Part shown: positions 42,248 to 51,630 of the stretch, piece by piece
Position numbering within the stretch: position 1 is the first letter of the stretch
Layout: every line of letters begins with the position of its first letter
NCBI RefSeq assembly: GCF_030929615.1
Contig: NZ_JAVFVU010000034.1
Span: 1-64,000 of the forward strand
Length of the DNA: 64,000 nt
DNA from: Dyadobacter sp. LHD-138
Lineage (GTDB): Bacteria > Bacteroidota > Bacteroidia > Cytophagales > Spirosomataceae
Direction: 5' to 3'
The notes under the pieces: generated by a model
Database searches by the model: none
Seen by the model: only the letters and a program-made list of their open reading frames with translations
What the model was told of the DNA's origin: nothing
Translations under genes and position numbers: made by a program

Positions 42248-45200
42248 AAATGTAAGGTTTTTATTTTATCCGGTGTTCCTCCACTGGATTTTTCTCTTGT
42301 TGCCCCTGTCATCATCCGGTCAGGAATCTTCAGTATTGGCTTCCGGCAACTGGCTGAAACTTGGCGTGATGCAAAGCGGGGTCTACAAAATCGATGCGGC
42401 GTTACTAAAAGCAATGGGAATTGATATCAATGCAATAGCGCCTGCACAAATAAAAATATATGGAAATGGCGGTGCCATGCTTCCGCAAAAACTCGGTACC
42501 AAGCGCAGCAAAGACCTTGCACAAAATCCCATTTTAGTAAGAGGGGAAGAAGATGGCCGTTTTGATGCGGGAGATGCCATTTATTTCTATGCGGACGGCC
42601 CGGATCAAATTGTCTATGATTCTCTTAAAGCCAGCTTTTTTCATCAGATAAATTTTTATGCCGATACCAGTTACTATTTCCTGAATGTTGGAGGTGATAA
42701 GGGGTTAAGAATAAATAATAAGGCAAGCCTCAATCCCGCTGAAACGGTTATCAGTCAGTTTGATGACTACTGGTTTCATGAGCAGGAATCCGTTAATTTA
42801 TTAAGGTCGGGGCGTGACTGGTGGGGTGAATATATTGGGAGTACTGCTGTATTTAATGTACAGGCTGAAATTCCTGATGTTGTACCTTCTTCGGACATGA
42901 TTTTGCGTACTTCTGCCATTGGTTCTGCACAAGTACCGACCAGCTTTCAATGGCAGCTGAACGGACAAGCAGCCGGGAATGCGTCCATTGGTGTTGTTGG
43001 TGCAGGACAATATGATTTAAAGGCGAGAAAAGCGGAGACCCGGTTTGTGCTGAAAGCAGCCGCAAGTCCGCAAGCCGTTTATACGATTGGTGTGGGTTAT
43101 AACAAAAATGGCCAGAGCTCTGCGCAGGCTTATCTGGATTATGTCGGATTGCAAACCAAAAGAAATCTTAAAGCATACGATAAGCAGCAGATTTACAGAT
43201 TTGCACCGGGAATAACAGATATCACAACTTTTCAGCTTCAAAATATTCCGGCGGATTGGTTTTGGTGGAATATTTCAGATCCTGTCCGGATCACCGGGGC
43301 ATCATTAAAGGGGAACGGAAATAATACCTACACGTTTACGGATAACAATGGGAAATCGCTCAGGCAATACATTGGTTTCACGCCTGCACAGGCGATAACG
43401 CCTGTATCGTGGCAGAAGGTGGCAAATCAGAATCTGCAAAAATCAACCACGCCTGACCTGCTGATCGTAACGGCAAATGCTTATGAAGGGCAGGCCAAAA
43501 GACTGGCGGCTTTTCGGGAAGAACATGATAACCTGGAAACCTTAATTGTAACAGCTGACCAGCTATACAACGAATTTTCGGGCGGGAAACCGGATGTTTC
43601 TGCCGTTCGTGATTTTGTCCGGCAATTGGATAATACCAATCCGGGGAAATTAAAATACCTGCTTTTGTTTGGAGACGCGACCTATGATTATAAGAATCTC
43701 CTGCAAAGTCAGTCGCTCAGTCAGCGTAATAGCTGGGTTCCCGTCTATGAAAGCAGGGAGTCGTTGGATCCTGTTTATACGTATTCTTCGGATGACTATT
43801 TTGGATTTCTTGAAGATGGGGAAGGTGACTGGTTTGAGAATACCGCGGGAGATTACTCCATGGAGATCGGGGTGGGAAGACTTCCGGTTAAATCGGTTTC
43901 AGAGGCGCAAATTATTGTAGACAAGCTGATTCACTATGCGTCGTCTCCAAAATCCCGTGGGCCCTGGCGGAATACCATCCGTTTCGTTGCCGATGATGGT
44001 GACGGAACGGTGCATCAGGAGCATGCTGACTCCTTGGCGAGAATAACGCAAAAGGAATTTTTGTCCCGCAGGATATTGCTGGATGCCTATCAGCAGACTA
44101 CAACAAGTCTCGGTCAAAAGGTGCCTGCGGTAAATGCTGTCATAAAAAAAAGTATCAACGACGGCACACTTATTCTCAATTATACCGGTCACGGAGGAAC
44201 GAGTGGCTGGGCCGAGGAACAAATTCTTACTTTAACGGAAATGCAAACGGCACGTGGCTACAATAACCTTCCGTTGCTAATGACGGCAACCTGTGATTTT
44301 GGACGATATGATGATCCCGGGCTGATATCGGGAGCGGAGCTGATGGTTTTAAGTCCGCGCGGTGCGGCCATTGGCGCGGTCAGTACCACCAGACCGGTTT
44401 ATTCCAGTACGAATTTCGCTGTTAACAAGGCATTTTACGAATCCCTGATTCAATTGGGCAAGGAGGCGAGAATTGGCGATGTATTCCGTTTAACTAAAAA
44501 CAAAAGCCTCGCCGGAAGTCTGAACAGGAATTTTACTTTGCTGGGAGATCCTTCCATGCGTCTGGCAAGGGCGGAAAAAGGAGTGAGGTGGCGTAATATA
44601 CCCGATACTTTACGTGCTTTGCAGAAGGTTAATTTGCATGGGGAAATAATTGACGGAAACAATATCGATAAAGCATTTCAGGGAACAGGCCGGATCGCGA
44701 TTTATGATAAGCAAAGCACTTTCCGTACATTGGGAAATGAAGGAACCGTTCAAAGTTATAGTGAATTCAGGAATAAGCTTTTTGATGGTGTCGTGCAGGT
44801 AAAGGACGGGCAGTTTGTCTGTGCGTTTGTGATGCCAAAGGATATTGATTACCGGATAGGGCTGGGACGTGCCAGTATTTATGTTCTAAGCCAGGATAGT
44901 TTATCGGATGCTTCCGGGCAGCTGAATGTCCTGGTGGGTGGGAGTGCAACACCGGAGGACGATAAGGTTCCGCCGAAAATCACGGCCTATCTGAATACCG
45001 CTGATTTCAGGGATGGAGATAAAGTGGACGGTTCTTCGGTTTTATTTTTAAATTTAAGTGACGAAAACGGTATTAACGTGTCCAAATCCGGAATTGGCCA
45101 TGACATCACGTTAACCTTGAATGACACCCTGACGATTGTTTTAAACGACTATTACACGGCCGGGGCAGACTATCGAAAAGGAGTTGTAACCTATCCGTTC

Positions 45201-45614
45201 GAAAATTTACCTACCGGAAACTATGTAGTACGTATTAAAGTGTGGGATACGTATACTAACTCCTCGGAAATATCGTTCGGATTTCAAGTAGGTTTACCTA
45301 CGGGCATAAAGCTTGGCAGCTTGACTGTTTTTCCAAACCCTTTTGATCAGGATCTTTCGTTTGAAGTGAATCATAGCAGAGCCGATGATGATGTGGAAAT
45401 TGTTTTTAGTATATTGCTGAGCTCCGGACAAAAACTGGGTACTTTTCAATGGCAATATTATAATAGTCAGTCTATTATCAGAGAAACAATTCCATCAATA
45501 CGTTTGAGTGGCCTCACTTCCGGTGTTAATTCATATATATATGTAATGAAAATTCGTTCACTAAAGGACAATTCAGTTGACACGCGCTCGGGGAAACTTT
45601 TGCGATTACGTTAG
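42225..45614 (+). CDS. porU: type IX secretion system sortase PorU
   Basis: A 1129-residue C25-family cysteine peptidase. The start is placed at the ATG at 42225, which gives a signal peptide ending SSSGQ; a longer frame from 42174 has no signal. The N-terminal part is an Ig-like/beta-rich prodomain (KSGVYKIDAALLKAMGI); the gingipain-like catalytic domain carries the His in NYTGHGG (about 656) and the Cys in MTATCDFG (about 690). A C-terminal Ig-like domain plus T9SS-like CTD (PTGIKLGSLTVFPNPF) ends the protein. PorU cleaves cargo C-terminal signals and attaches the protein to the cell surface. Followed by porV, its usual partner. Confidence 0.93.
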   Translation: MHWLKRVENVRFLFYPVFLHWIFLLLPLSSSGQESSVLASGNWLKLGVMQSGVYKIDAALLKAMGIDINAIAPAQIKIYGNGGAMLPQKLGTKRSKDLAQNPILVRGEEDGRFDAGDAIYFYADGPDQIVYDSLKASFFHQINFYADTSYYFLNVGGDKGLRINNKASLNPAETVISQFDDYWFHEQESVNLLRSGRDWWGEYIGSTAVFNVQAEIPDVVPSSDMILRTSAIGSAQVPTSFQWQLNGQAAGNASIGVVGAGQYDLKARKAETRFVLKAAASPQAVYTIGVGYNKNGQSSAQAYLDYVGLQTKRNLKAYDKQQIYRFAPGITDITTFQLQNIPADWFWWNISDPVRITGASLKGNGNNTYTFTDNNGKSLRQYIGFTPAQAITPVSWQKVANQNLQKSTTPDLLIVTANAYEGQAKRLAAFREEHDNLETLIVTADQLYNEFSGGKPDVSAVRDFVRQLDNTNPGKLKYLLLFGDATYDYKNLLQSQSLSQRNSWVPVYESRESLDPVYTYSSDDYFGFLEDGEGDWFENTAGDYSMEIGVGRLPVKSVSEAQIIVDKLIHYASSPKSRGPWRNTIRFVADDGDGTVHQEHADSLARITQKEFLSRRILLDAYQQTTTSLGQKVPAVNAVIKKSINDGTLILNYTGHGGTSGWAEEQILTLTEMQTARGYNNLPLLMTATCDFGRYDDPGLISGAELMVLSPRGAAIGAVSTTRPVYSSTNFAVNKAFYESLIQLGKEARIGDVFRLTKNKSLAGSLNRNFTLLGDPSMRLARAEKGVRWRNIPDTLRALQKVNLHGEIIDGNNIDKAFQGTGRIAIYDKQSTFRTLGNEGTVQSYSEFRNKLFDGVVQVKDGQFVCAFVMPKDIDYRIGLGRASIYVLSQDSLSDASGQLNVLVGGSATPEDDKVPPKITAYLNTADFRDGDKVDGSSVLFLNLSDENGINVSKSGIGHDITLTLNDTLTIVLNDYYTAGADYRKGVVTYPFENLPTGNYVVRIKVWDTYTNSSEISFGFQVGLPTGIKLGSLTVFPNPFDQDLSFEVNHSRADDDVEIVFSILLSSGQKLGTFQWQYYNSQSIIRETIPSIRLSGLTSGVNSYIYVMKIRSLKDNSVDTRSGKLLRLR

Positions 45615-45663
45615 CGAATAATAAATCTTGTAATTTTATTATAGTATTAAATATCTTTCATTG

Positions 45664-45671
45664 TATTTTTG
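45664..45671 (+). promoter_or_regulatory. TAnnTTTG -7 element before porV
   Basis: TATTTTTG, giving a leader of about 48 nt to the porV ATG at 45724. No matching -33. Confidence 0.4.
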
Positions 45672-45723
45672 ACCCTTTAAAAGAAGTCGACTAACACCAC
45701 TTCCTATCGCAAATCCAATAAAT

Positions 45724-46902
45724 ATGAGACTATTTTTTGTAAGTTTATCTTCCTTATTCATTTTGTCATCGAGTAGTTTGTTTGCTCAATCCGCGGCACT
45801 GGACACTATTCGCAGAATACCAAGTTCACCTCTATCTTTTTTGACTTTTGCACCTGATGCACGCAGTGCGGGTATGGGTGAAGCAGGTGTTGCATTAAGC
45901 CCGGATGCCAACTCGACTTATTGGAACGCGGCAAAACTTCCTTATAACCAAAAGGATTTTGGAGTTTCAGCTTCCTACACGCCATGGTTGCGTAATTTGG
46001 TTGACGATATGTGGTTGGGTTATCTTACAGCTTACAAGAAAATTGGAAATGGTCAGGCCGTTGCAGCCTCTATAAACTTTTTCAATAACGGGGAGCTGGA
46101 TTTGCGTGATGCGGTGGGAACACACACAGGATTTTTCAATTCAAGAGAATTGGCCATCAGCGGAACATATTCCCGCCAGCTTGGTAAAAATTTCTCGATG
46201 GGTTTGACGCTTAAATATGTTTCGTCTAACCTTGCCGGAAATGCTGTTATTAATAATGTGTCGCTTAAACCAGCACGTACGGTAGCCGGTGATATCAGTG
46301 CGTTTTATAGAAAACAGATCAAAAATGAAGACACAGGCAGCGAGCTTACCTGGTCTCTTGGCGCTGTTTTATCTAACCTGGGTGGTAAAATCAACTACGG
46401 TTCTAATACAGGTACTGAAAGTTTCATTCCGACAAACCTGAAATTGGGTGGAGGGCTTTCTTTCACTGCTGACGGAAGAAACCGTTTCAACTTTATTGTG
46501 GATGCAAGCAAACTGATGGTGCCAACACCTGGTGCAACAGCAGCGGCTCAGCAAAAAATCAATGGCTACGGTTCTTTGAAAGGTGCATTTGGGTCTTTCT
46601 CTGATGCGCCGGATGGTTTCAAAGAAGAGATACAGGAAGTTGCCCTTGCATTGGGTGCTGAATACTGGTACAATGATATCTTCGCACTTCGTGCAGGATA
46701 TTTTGGAGAAAACAAAAACAAAGGTGACCGCAGATTTTTTACAGCCGGTGTCGGTGCTAAATTCCTGGAACGTTACAATGTTGACTTTGCCTACATGTTC
46801 CCTACAACACAGGGAAGCCCATTGGCACAAACATTACGTATCACCCTTGGTTTGAGCCTGAACAAAGCAGAAAAACTTGATGTTGGCGATACTGAAAACT
46901 AA
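45724..46902 (+). CDS. porV: type IX secretion system outer-membrane protein PorV
   Basis: A 392-residue outer-membrane beta-barrel of the FadL-like PorV family. Signal peptide ends SLFAQ; then SPLSFLTFAPDARSAGMGEAGVAL, a hallmark near the start, and SPDANSTYWNAAKL, both strongly typical of PorV. A NLKLGGGLSFTADGRNRFNF stretch and an AEYWYNDIFALRAGYFGE stretch fit barrel strands. PorV shuttles cargo from the translocon to PorU on the surface. It is 109 bp downstream of porU, with a small -7 element between, so it may also be transcribed alone. Confidence 0.95.
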   Translation: MRLFFVSLSSLFILSSSSLFAQSAALDTIRRIPSSPLSFLTFAPDARSAGMGEAGVALSPDANSTYWNAAKLPYNQKDFGVSASYTPWLRNLVDDMWLGYLTAYKKIGNGQAVAASINFFNNGELDLRDAVGTHTGFFNSRELAISGTYSRQLGKNFSMGLTLKYVSSNLAGNAVINNVSLKPARTVAGDISAFYRKQIKNEDTGSELTWSLGAVLSNLGGKINYGSNTGTESFIPTNLKLGGGLSFTADGRNRFNFIVDASKLMVPTPGATAAAQQKINGYGSLKGAFGSFSDAPDGFKEEIQEVALALGAEYWYNDIFALRAGYFGENKNKGDRRFFTAGVGAKFLERYNVDFAYMFPTTQGSPLAQTLRITLGLSLNKAEKLDVGDTEN

Positions 46903-46926
46903 TCGTTTCAATACTATAATTTAATG

Positions 46927-46966
46927 AAAAGCGAATGGTGTTTGTAAGAACATCATTCGCTTTTTT
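46927..46966 (+). terminator. terminator after porV
   Basis: A 15-bp stem with one G.U pair, AAAAGCGAATGGTGT (46927-46941) with 46950-46964, ending in TTTTTT. Confidence 0.88.
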
Positions 46967-46972
46967 ACCAAT

Positions 46973-48259
46973 ATGACTATGACACTCGATCGTACGGAAG
47001 CACCAGCTTATAAGATCATTAACACCATTCATTTGCCCGAACCCACGTCAACGACGCTGGATAACGGGATTCCGCTTCATGTTATAAACATCGGCGAACA
47101 GCCCGTGGTCAGGTTTGAGTGTATTTTCGAATCCGGTAACTGGCATGAAACACACACCGGAGCGTCTTTTTTTGCTGTGAAGATGCTTCCGGAAGGCACA
47201 ACCTCATTAACTTCTTCCGAAATCAGTGAAGCGTTTGACAAGGTCGGCGCTTTTATCGACATGTCACATGCATCGGATCGTTCGGGCATTGTCGTGTATT
47301 GTTTGTCGAGATTTTTGCCGGAAGTATTAACGCTGGTAAAGGACCTGCTGGAAGATCCTGCTTTTCCTGAGAAAGAACTTGATGAGCTGAGAAATATTAC
47401 CTTGCAGAATCTTCGGGTTAACAAAGAAAAAACGGCTTATCTGGCAACCACTGAGTTTCGCAGACAGCTTTTCGGGAGCGATCACCCTTATGGTCAAAGC
47501 CAGGAAGAAAAGAATATCCAGGAACTTCCGCTGGCCGAAATCCGCACGCATTTTGAACAGCATATCAAAAACGGGCAACGGAAAATTATTCTGGCCGGTC
47601 AGATCAGTGATACGGACGTCAGGCTGGTGAACGACTATTTTGGAAAAGGGAATTATAGCCAGGAGCTTGCTGAAATTACCCACGTGGTTAACACAGACTA
47701 CCGGGGTAAAGGAATAATTGTAGAGAAAACGGATAGCGTGCAGTCGACGATCCGCATCGGAAGGAGATTATTTACAAGACAGCATCCCGACTATTTCAAG
47801 TTGTTGGTGACCAATGAAATCCTGGGAGGTTATTTCGGATCACGGCTCATGAAAAATATCCGCGAGGAAAAAGGGTTAACCTATGGAATTTCTTCGCACA
47901 TGGTCACGCTTGGCCGTGATGGTTATTTCATGATCGGAACAGATGTGAAAAAGGAATTTACACAACAGACGATTGATGAGATCAAAAAAGAGCTTTATCG
48001 GCTGCAAACGGAGCTTGTAGAAGATGATGAACTTCAGACGGTCAAGAATTTTATGGCTGGCGAGTTTGCCGGTTCATTAAATACCGCTTTTGAGGTTGCA
48101 GACCGTCAGAAAATATTATTGCTGGATCAGTTGCCGGCTGACTTTTTTAGCCGTTACATCGATCAGATCCACGCGACAACCTCAGAGGATATCCGGTTAA
48201 TGGCAACCACCTACCTGAATCCTGAAGAAATGGTTGAAGTGGTAGTCGGCGGTAAATAA
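46973..48259 (+). CDS. M16 family (insulinase-like) protein without the zinc motif
   Basis: A 428-residue single-unit M16 protein. Fold segments are clear: FECIFESGNWHE, the large SSEISEAFDKVGAFIDM helix, the AFPEKELDELRNITLQNL stretch, DHPYGQSQEEKNI, and the C-terminal KNIREEKGLTYGISSHM with the R/Y pair that binds substrate. The zinc motif HxxEH, expected near residue 60, is replaced by ASFFAVKM, so it cannot bind zinc as an active subunit does. It resembles the inactive beta-type partner of M16 heterodimers, but no active partner is adjacent. No signal peptide. Confidence 0.88.
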   Translation: MTMTLDRTEAPAYKIINTIHLPEPTSTTLDNGIPLHVINIGEQPVVRFECIFESGNWHETHTGASFFAVKMLPEGTTSLTSSEISEAFDKVGAFIDMSHASDRSGIVVYCLSRFLPEVLTLVKDLLEDPAFPEKELDELRNITLQNLRVNKEKTAYLATTEFRRQLFGSDHPYGQSQEEKNIQELPLAEIRTHFEQHIKNGQRKIILAGQISDTDVRLVNDYFGKGNYSQELAEITHVVNTDYRGKGIIVEKTDSVQSTIRIGRRLFTRQHPDYFKLLVTNEILGGYFGSRLMKNIREEKGLTYGISSHMVTLGRDGYFMIGTDVKKEFTQQTIDEIKKELYRLQTELVEDDELQTVKNFMAGEFAGSLNTAFEVADRQKILLLDQLPADFFSRYIDQIHATTSEDIRLMATTYLNPEEMVEVVVGGK

Positions 48260-48280
48260 AAGTGACACCGTGTCACTTTT
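48258..48280. terminator. bidirectional terminator overlapping both stop codons
   Basis: A perfect AAAAGTGACA-CCG-TGTCACTTTT hairpin in which both flanking genes end: the M16 stop (48257-48259) and the photolyase stop (48279-48281). Confidence 0.85.
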
Positions 48281-49622
48281 ACCTGTCTTTGTTAAGGGCT
48301 TCTTTATAGGCTTTCAGACAGCGTTCGCGTGCAAATTTATGATCCACAATGGGTGCCGGGTAATTCAGACTATTGAGTTCCGGGACCCATTTTTTGATAT
48401 AGATACCTTTCGGATCAAACTTTTCAGCCTGCGCAGCCGGGTTGAAAATCCTGAAATAAGGCGCGGCATCGGTGCCTGATCCGGCCGCCCACTGCCAGCC
48501 GCCATTGTTTGCCGCCAAATCATAATCCAGTAATTTCTCTGCAAAGTAAGCTTCTCCCCAGCGCCAGTCGATCAGTAGATGTTTTGTGAGAAAGCTGGCT
48601 GTTACCATTCTTACGCGGTTGTGCATAAAGCCGGTTGCATTTAGTTCGTGCATACCCGCATCTACGAGAGGATATCCTGTTTTACCTTGACACCAAAGTT
48701 CAAATTCCTTTTCATTGTTGTGCCAGCGGATATTGTCATATTCCGGACGAAAAGCTTTGCCTTTACCCACGTGCGGGAAATTCCATAATATCTGATGGTA
48801 AAAGTCACGCCAGATTAACTCGTTCAGCCAGGTATCGCTTTTTTCTAACGCTGTTCTTGCGAGGTCGCGTATACTTATGGTTCCGAAACGGAGATGAACC
48901 CCCAGATGTGTGGTGCCGTGAATAGCCGGATAATTTCTGGTCTCATCGTAGTTTTCGATTAGCTCAGATTTTACCTGATCGGATGGAAACTTCGTTTTGG
49001 CTTCAATAAATCCTATTGTTTCATAGGTTGGCAGACTTGCTGTTTTGGTCTTGAAAAAACCGGAAAAGTATTTTTCGTTGGGATAAGATGACAAAAAGAA
49101 CGCATTGCATTTTTCTTTCCAGGCTCTGCTGTATGGTGTAAAAACGGTGTAAGCTGTATTTTGACCCGTTAATACCTCCTGTTTTTCAAAAATTACCTGG
49201 TCCTTATAAGTTCTGAATGCAATGTTTTGTTTTAGTAAAAGAGATTTAATTTCTCCATCCCGCTCGTGCGCATAAGGCTCATAGTCATGGTTGGCAAATA
49301 CCTTGGCAACGTCATATGCGTCGAGTAGCTCTTTCCAGACCTCAGCCGGTGATCCATAATGAACCTTGATGTCGGACCCCAGCTTTTTAAGCTCTTTTTT
49401 TAAACGGGAAATAGTCTGATAAATGAATGTTACACGCCGATCCTCCTTGTTGTCAAGCTGATCGAGAATGTTTTTGTCAAATATGAAAAGAGGAAGGACT
49501 GGTAAGCCGGATTTCAGCGCGTGGTACAAACCTGCATTGTCATGCAGGCGTAAGTCCCTGCGAAACCAAAAGACTGCTACTTTCTCTTTTTTTACAAAAT
49601 TAAACAAAGGTAAAGAACTCAT
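48279..49622 (-). CDS. phrB: deoxyribodipyrimidine photolyase / cryptochrome
   Basis: A 447-residue flavoprotein. N-terminal Rossmann antenna domain (VFWFRRDLRLHDNAGLYHAL), FAD-binding C-terminal domain with the hallmark WRWGEAYFAEKLLDYDLAANNGGWQWAAGSGTDAAPYFRIFNP-type region (residues ~365-415, including GTDAAPYFR) and ELIWRDFYHQIL upstream. It repairs cyclobutane pyrimidine dimers with blue light; whether the substrate is CPD or it acts as a cryptochrome is uncertain by eye, though length and the class I pattern favour CPD photolyase. Convergent with the M16 gene. Confidence 0.9.
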   Translation of the reverse strand: MSSLPLFNFVKKEKVAVFWFRRDLRLHDNAGLYHALKSGLPVLPLFIFDKNILDQLDNKEDRRVTFIYQTISRLKKELKKLGSDIKVHYGSPAEVWKELLDAYDVAKVFANHDYEPYAHERDGEIKSLLLKQNIAFRTYKDQVIFEKQEVLTGQNTAYTVFTPYSRAWKEKCNAFFLSSYPNEKYFSGFFKTKTASLPTYETIGFIEAKTKFPSDQVKSELIENYDETRNYPAIHGTTHLGVHLRFGTISIRDLARTALEKSDTWLNELIWRDFYHQILWNFPHVGKGKAFRPEYDNIRWHNNEKEFELWCQGKTGYPLVDAGMHELNATGFMHNRVRMVTASFLTKHLLIDWRWGEAYFAEKLLDYDLAANNGGWQWAAGSGTDAAPYFRIFNPAAQAEKFDPKGIYIKKWVPELNSLNYPAPIVDHKFARERCLKAYKEALNKDR

Positions 49623-49631
49623 TACGGATGC

Positions 49632-50549
49632 TTACAATGGTTTGGTCGCAGAAATGACGTACATCATCGCTCCGCCGGCTGAGTGATATTTATTGGCATC
49701 AATATTGCGGAGCATCCGCTCGCCAAGATGTGCATATTTCCGTTTGTATTTTTCGAAAAAATCAAGATTTTCCTGTCCCATAGCCCTGAAATAATCGTAA
49801 TCTGAAAATTCTTCGTTGCTCCACGTATTGCCGTTTTGCCACTGCCGCATGGTTGCAATCTGTTCGTCAGTAGTATAGGGAGGATACATCGCGATCGCTT
49901 TATCGGAAAGCCTTACTTCAACCTGATTGAAACCCGCCTGCACCAAAAAACCTGGCACCAGATCACCCAGTGAATTATCACCCAGGCCTAACTTTTTCTT
50001 CCCTCTTTCAAAAATCAGGGCATATCTTACATGGTCCAGCACTTCGTCAACCGGGTCATTCATCGACACCGAACTTTGGGTAAGGCTTTGCACCAGATTG
50101 TTTGGCTCAACACAAAGAATGGTACCGCCCGGTTTTAAAACCCGTTTCATTTCATCGATGACAACCTTGGGATGCCGGACGTGTATCAGCAATGTCTGAC
50201 AGGTTACGATATCAAATGATTCATCGTCATAGGGTAACTTATGTGCATCACCTTTTTTTAATTCAAATTCAACACCTTTAGACTCAAAATACTGTCGTAA
50301 TTCTCCTTCTCCCTTTGCCCACTTCCGGTCGTTATCGATCCCGCAAACTTTGGCTGGCGCACCAAGATAATCGACCAGCAGCCGGCTCCAGTGACACTGC
50401 CCGCAGCCAACATCGAGCAAGCTAAAATGGGTATGCAGTTGCAGCCTCTTGGCCAGTAAATTCAGAAATCCTTCATTCCACCAAAAGTCACGGTATTCAC
50501 CAAAAAAATCTTCCGAATGTCCTTTACGCTTTATATTTTTAGTTCTCAT
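49632..50549 (-). CDS. SAM-dependent methyltransferase (class I)
   Basis: A 305-residue class I methyltransferase. Motif I is LLDVGCGQCHWSRLL (about residue 43), motif II GIDNDRKWAKG, and motif IV VTCQTLLIHVRHPKVVIDEMKRVLKPGGTIL. Extra helices flank the fold at both ends. The substrate is unknown; a lipid, small molecule or protein is possible. It is adjacent to the photolyase gene and likely co-transcribed (9-bp gap). Confidence 0.85.
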   Translation of the reverse strand: MRTKNIKRKGHSEDFFGEYRDFWWNEGFLNLLAKRLQLHTHFSLLDVGCGQCHWSRLLVDYLGAPAKVCGIDNDRKWAKGEGELRQYFESKGVEFELKKGDAHKLPYDDESFDIVTCQTLLIHVRHPKVVIDEMKRVLKPGGTILCVEPNNLVQSLTQSSVSMNDPVDEVLDHVRYALIFERGKKKLGLGDNSLGDLVPGFLVQAGFNQVEVRLSDKAIAMYPPYTTDEQIATMRQWQNGNTWSNEEFSDYDYFRAMGQENLDFFEKYKRKYAHLGERMLRNIDANKYHSAGGAMMYVISATKPL

Positions 50550-50698
50550 AGTATATTTACAGCATAGAGACCACGAAGTAGCAATCTGTATCCCGTTTTA
50601 AAATAACAGGATTCTTGAAAGGATAATTCGAATCGGTGTAGTATATCTTGTTTATGTCTGACCTTTAACGCTTTACAAATTTATTTAATCAACTACGT

Positions 50699-51556
50699 AT
50701 GAAATTACAGCTAAGTATTTTGTTCACTTGTTTCAGTCTGATCGCTTTTGGACAAAAAGGACCCGCCAAGGAAGAGTGGAAACAACTTTTTAACGGAAAA
50801 AACCTGGACGGATGGGATATTAAGATCCGTGGTAATGATCTGAACGATAATTTTGGAAATACATTTCGTGTAGAAGACGGGAAAATGGTAGTTCGTTATG
50901 ACCAGTATGATGATTTTAAACGGAAATACGGGCATATCTTTTATAAGGAAGATTTTTCGTATTACCGCGTTGCCGTGGAGTATCGTTTCGTAGGTGAGCA
51001 GGCTCCGAAGGGTGAAGGCTGGGCGTGGAGAAACAGCGGTATCATGGTGCAGGGGCAACCGGCTGCGACGATGGGCAAGGATCAGGATTTTCCGATTTCC
51101 ATTGAAGTACAATTGCTGGGCGGCGACGGGAAAAAACGCCCAACCTGTAATTTATGTACGCCGGGAACAAACGTGGAAATGAATGGCAAACTGGTTACCC
51201 AGCATTGCGTGAATTCGACTTCAAAAACTTTTGACGGTGATCAGTGGGTTCGTGCGGAAGTGCTTGTATTGGGTGATTCTCTTATTCAGCATTTTGCAAA
51301 CGGAGAAAAAGTTCTGGAATATAATAAGCCTCAGATGGGTGGCGGGAGTGTCAGCGGAAACGATGCTGCGTTGATGATCAACGGAAAATTGTTGGATCAT
51401 GGATCCATTTCTTTGCAAAGCGAAAGTCATCCTGTTGAATTCAGAAAGGTTGAAATTTTGAACCTAAAAGGCTGCACGGATCCGAAGGCAACGAATTATA
51501 AGTCTTATTATGTGAAGTCAGACAATTCGGCTTGTACTTATAAAAAGAAGAAGTAG
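50699..51556 (+). CDS. secreted DUF1080 (3-keto-disaccharide hydrolase-like) protein with GCTD-type C-terminal motif
   Basis: A 285-residue exported protein (signal peptide ending IAFGQ). The DUF1080 concanavalin-like fold shows WKQLFNGKNLDGWDI near the N-terminus, FRVEDGKMVVRYD, YRVAVEYRFVGEQ, WRNSGIMVQGQ and LQSESHPVEFRKVEIL. DUF1080 enzymes hydrolyse 3-keto-glycosides, the product of dehydrogenases such as the PVC-type protein in this window. The last ~25 residues (GCTDPKATNYKSYY..., CTY end) match a short Cys-pair repeat often tacked onto secreted Bacteroidota proteins. A perfect terminator follows. Confidence 0.88.
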   Translation: MKLQLSILFTCFSLIAFGQKGPAKEEWKQLFNGKNLDGWDIKIRGNDLNDNFGNTFRVEDGKMVVRYDQYDDFKRKYGHIFYKEDFSYYRVAVEYRFVGEQAPKGEGWAWRNSGIMVQGQPAATMGKDQDFPISIEVQLLGGDGKKRPTCNLCTPGTNVEMNGKLVTQHCVNSTSKTFDGDQWVRAEVLVLGDSLIQHFANGEKVLEYNKPQMGGGSVSGNDAALMINGKLLDHGSISLQSESHPVEFRKVEILNLKGCTDPKATNYKSYYVKSDNSACTYKKKK

Positions 51557-51571
51557 TTTTCCGACTTGTGT

Positions 51572-51613
51572 AAAACAAAGAAAGGCGCCGATTTAGGCGC
51601 CTTTCTTTGTTTT
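51572..51613. terminator. bidirectional terminator hairpin
   Basis: A perfect 18-bp stem (51572-51589 with 51596-51613, 6-nt loop) with AAAACAAAG and CTTTGTTTT ends, between DUF1080 and murA. Confidence 0.95.
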
Positions 51614-51630
51614 GAATAATGGGTATTGCA

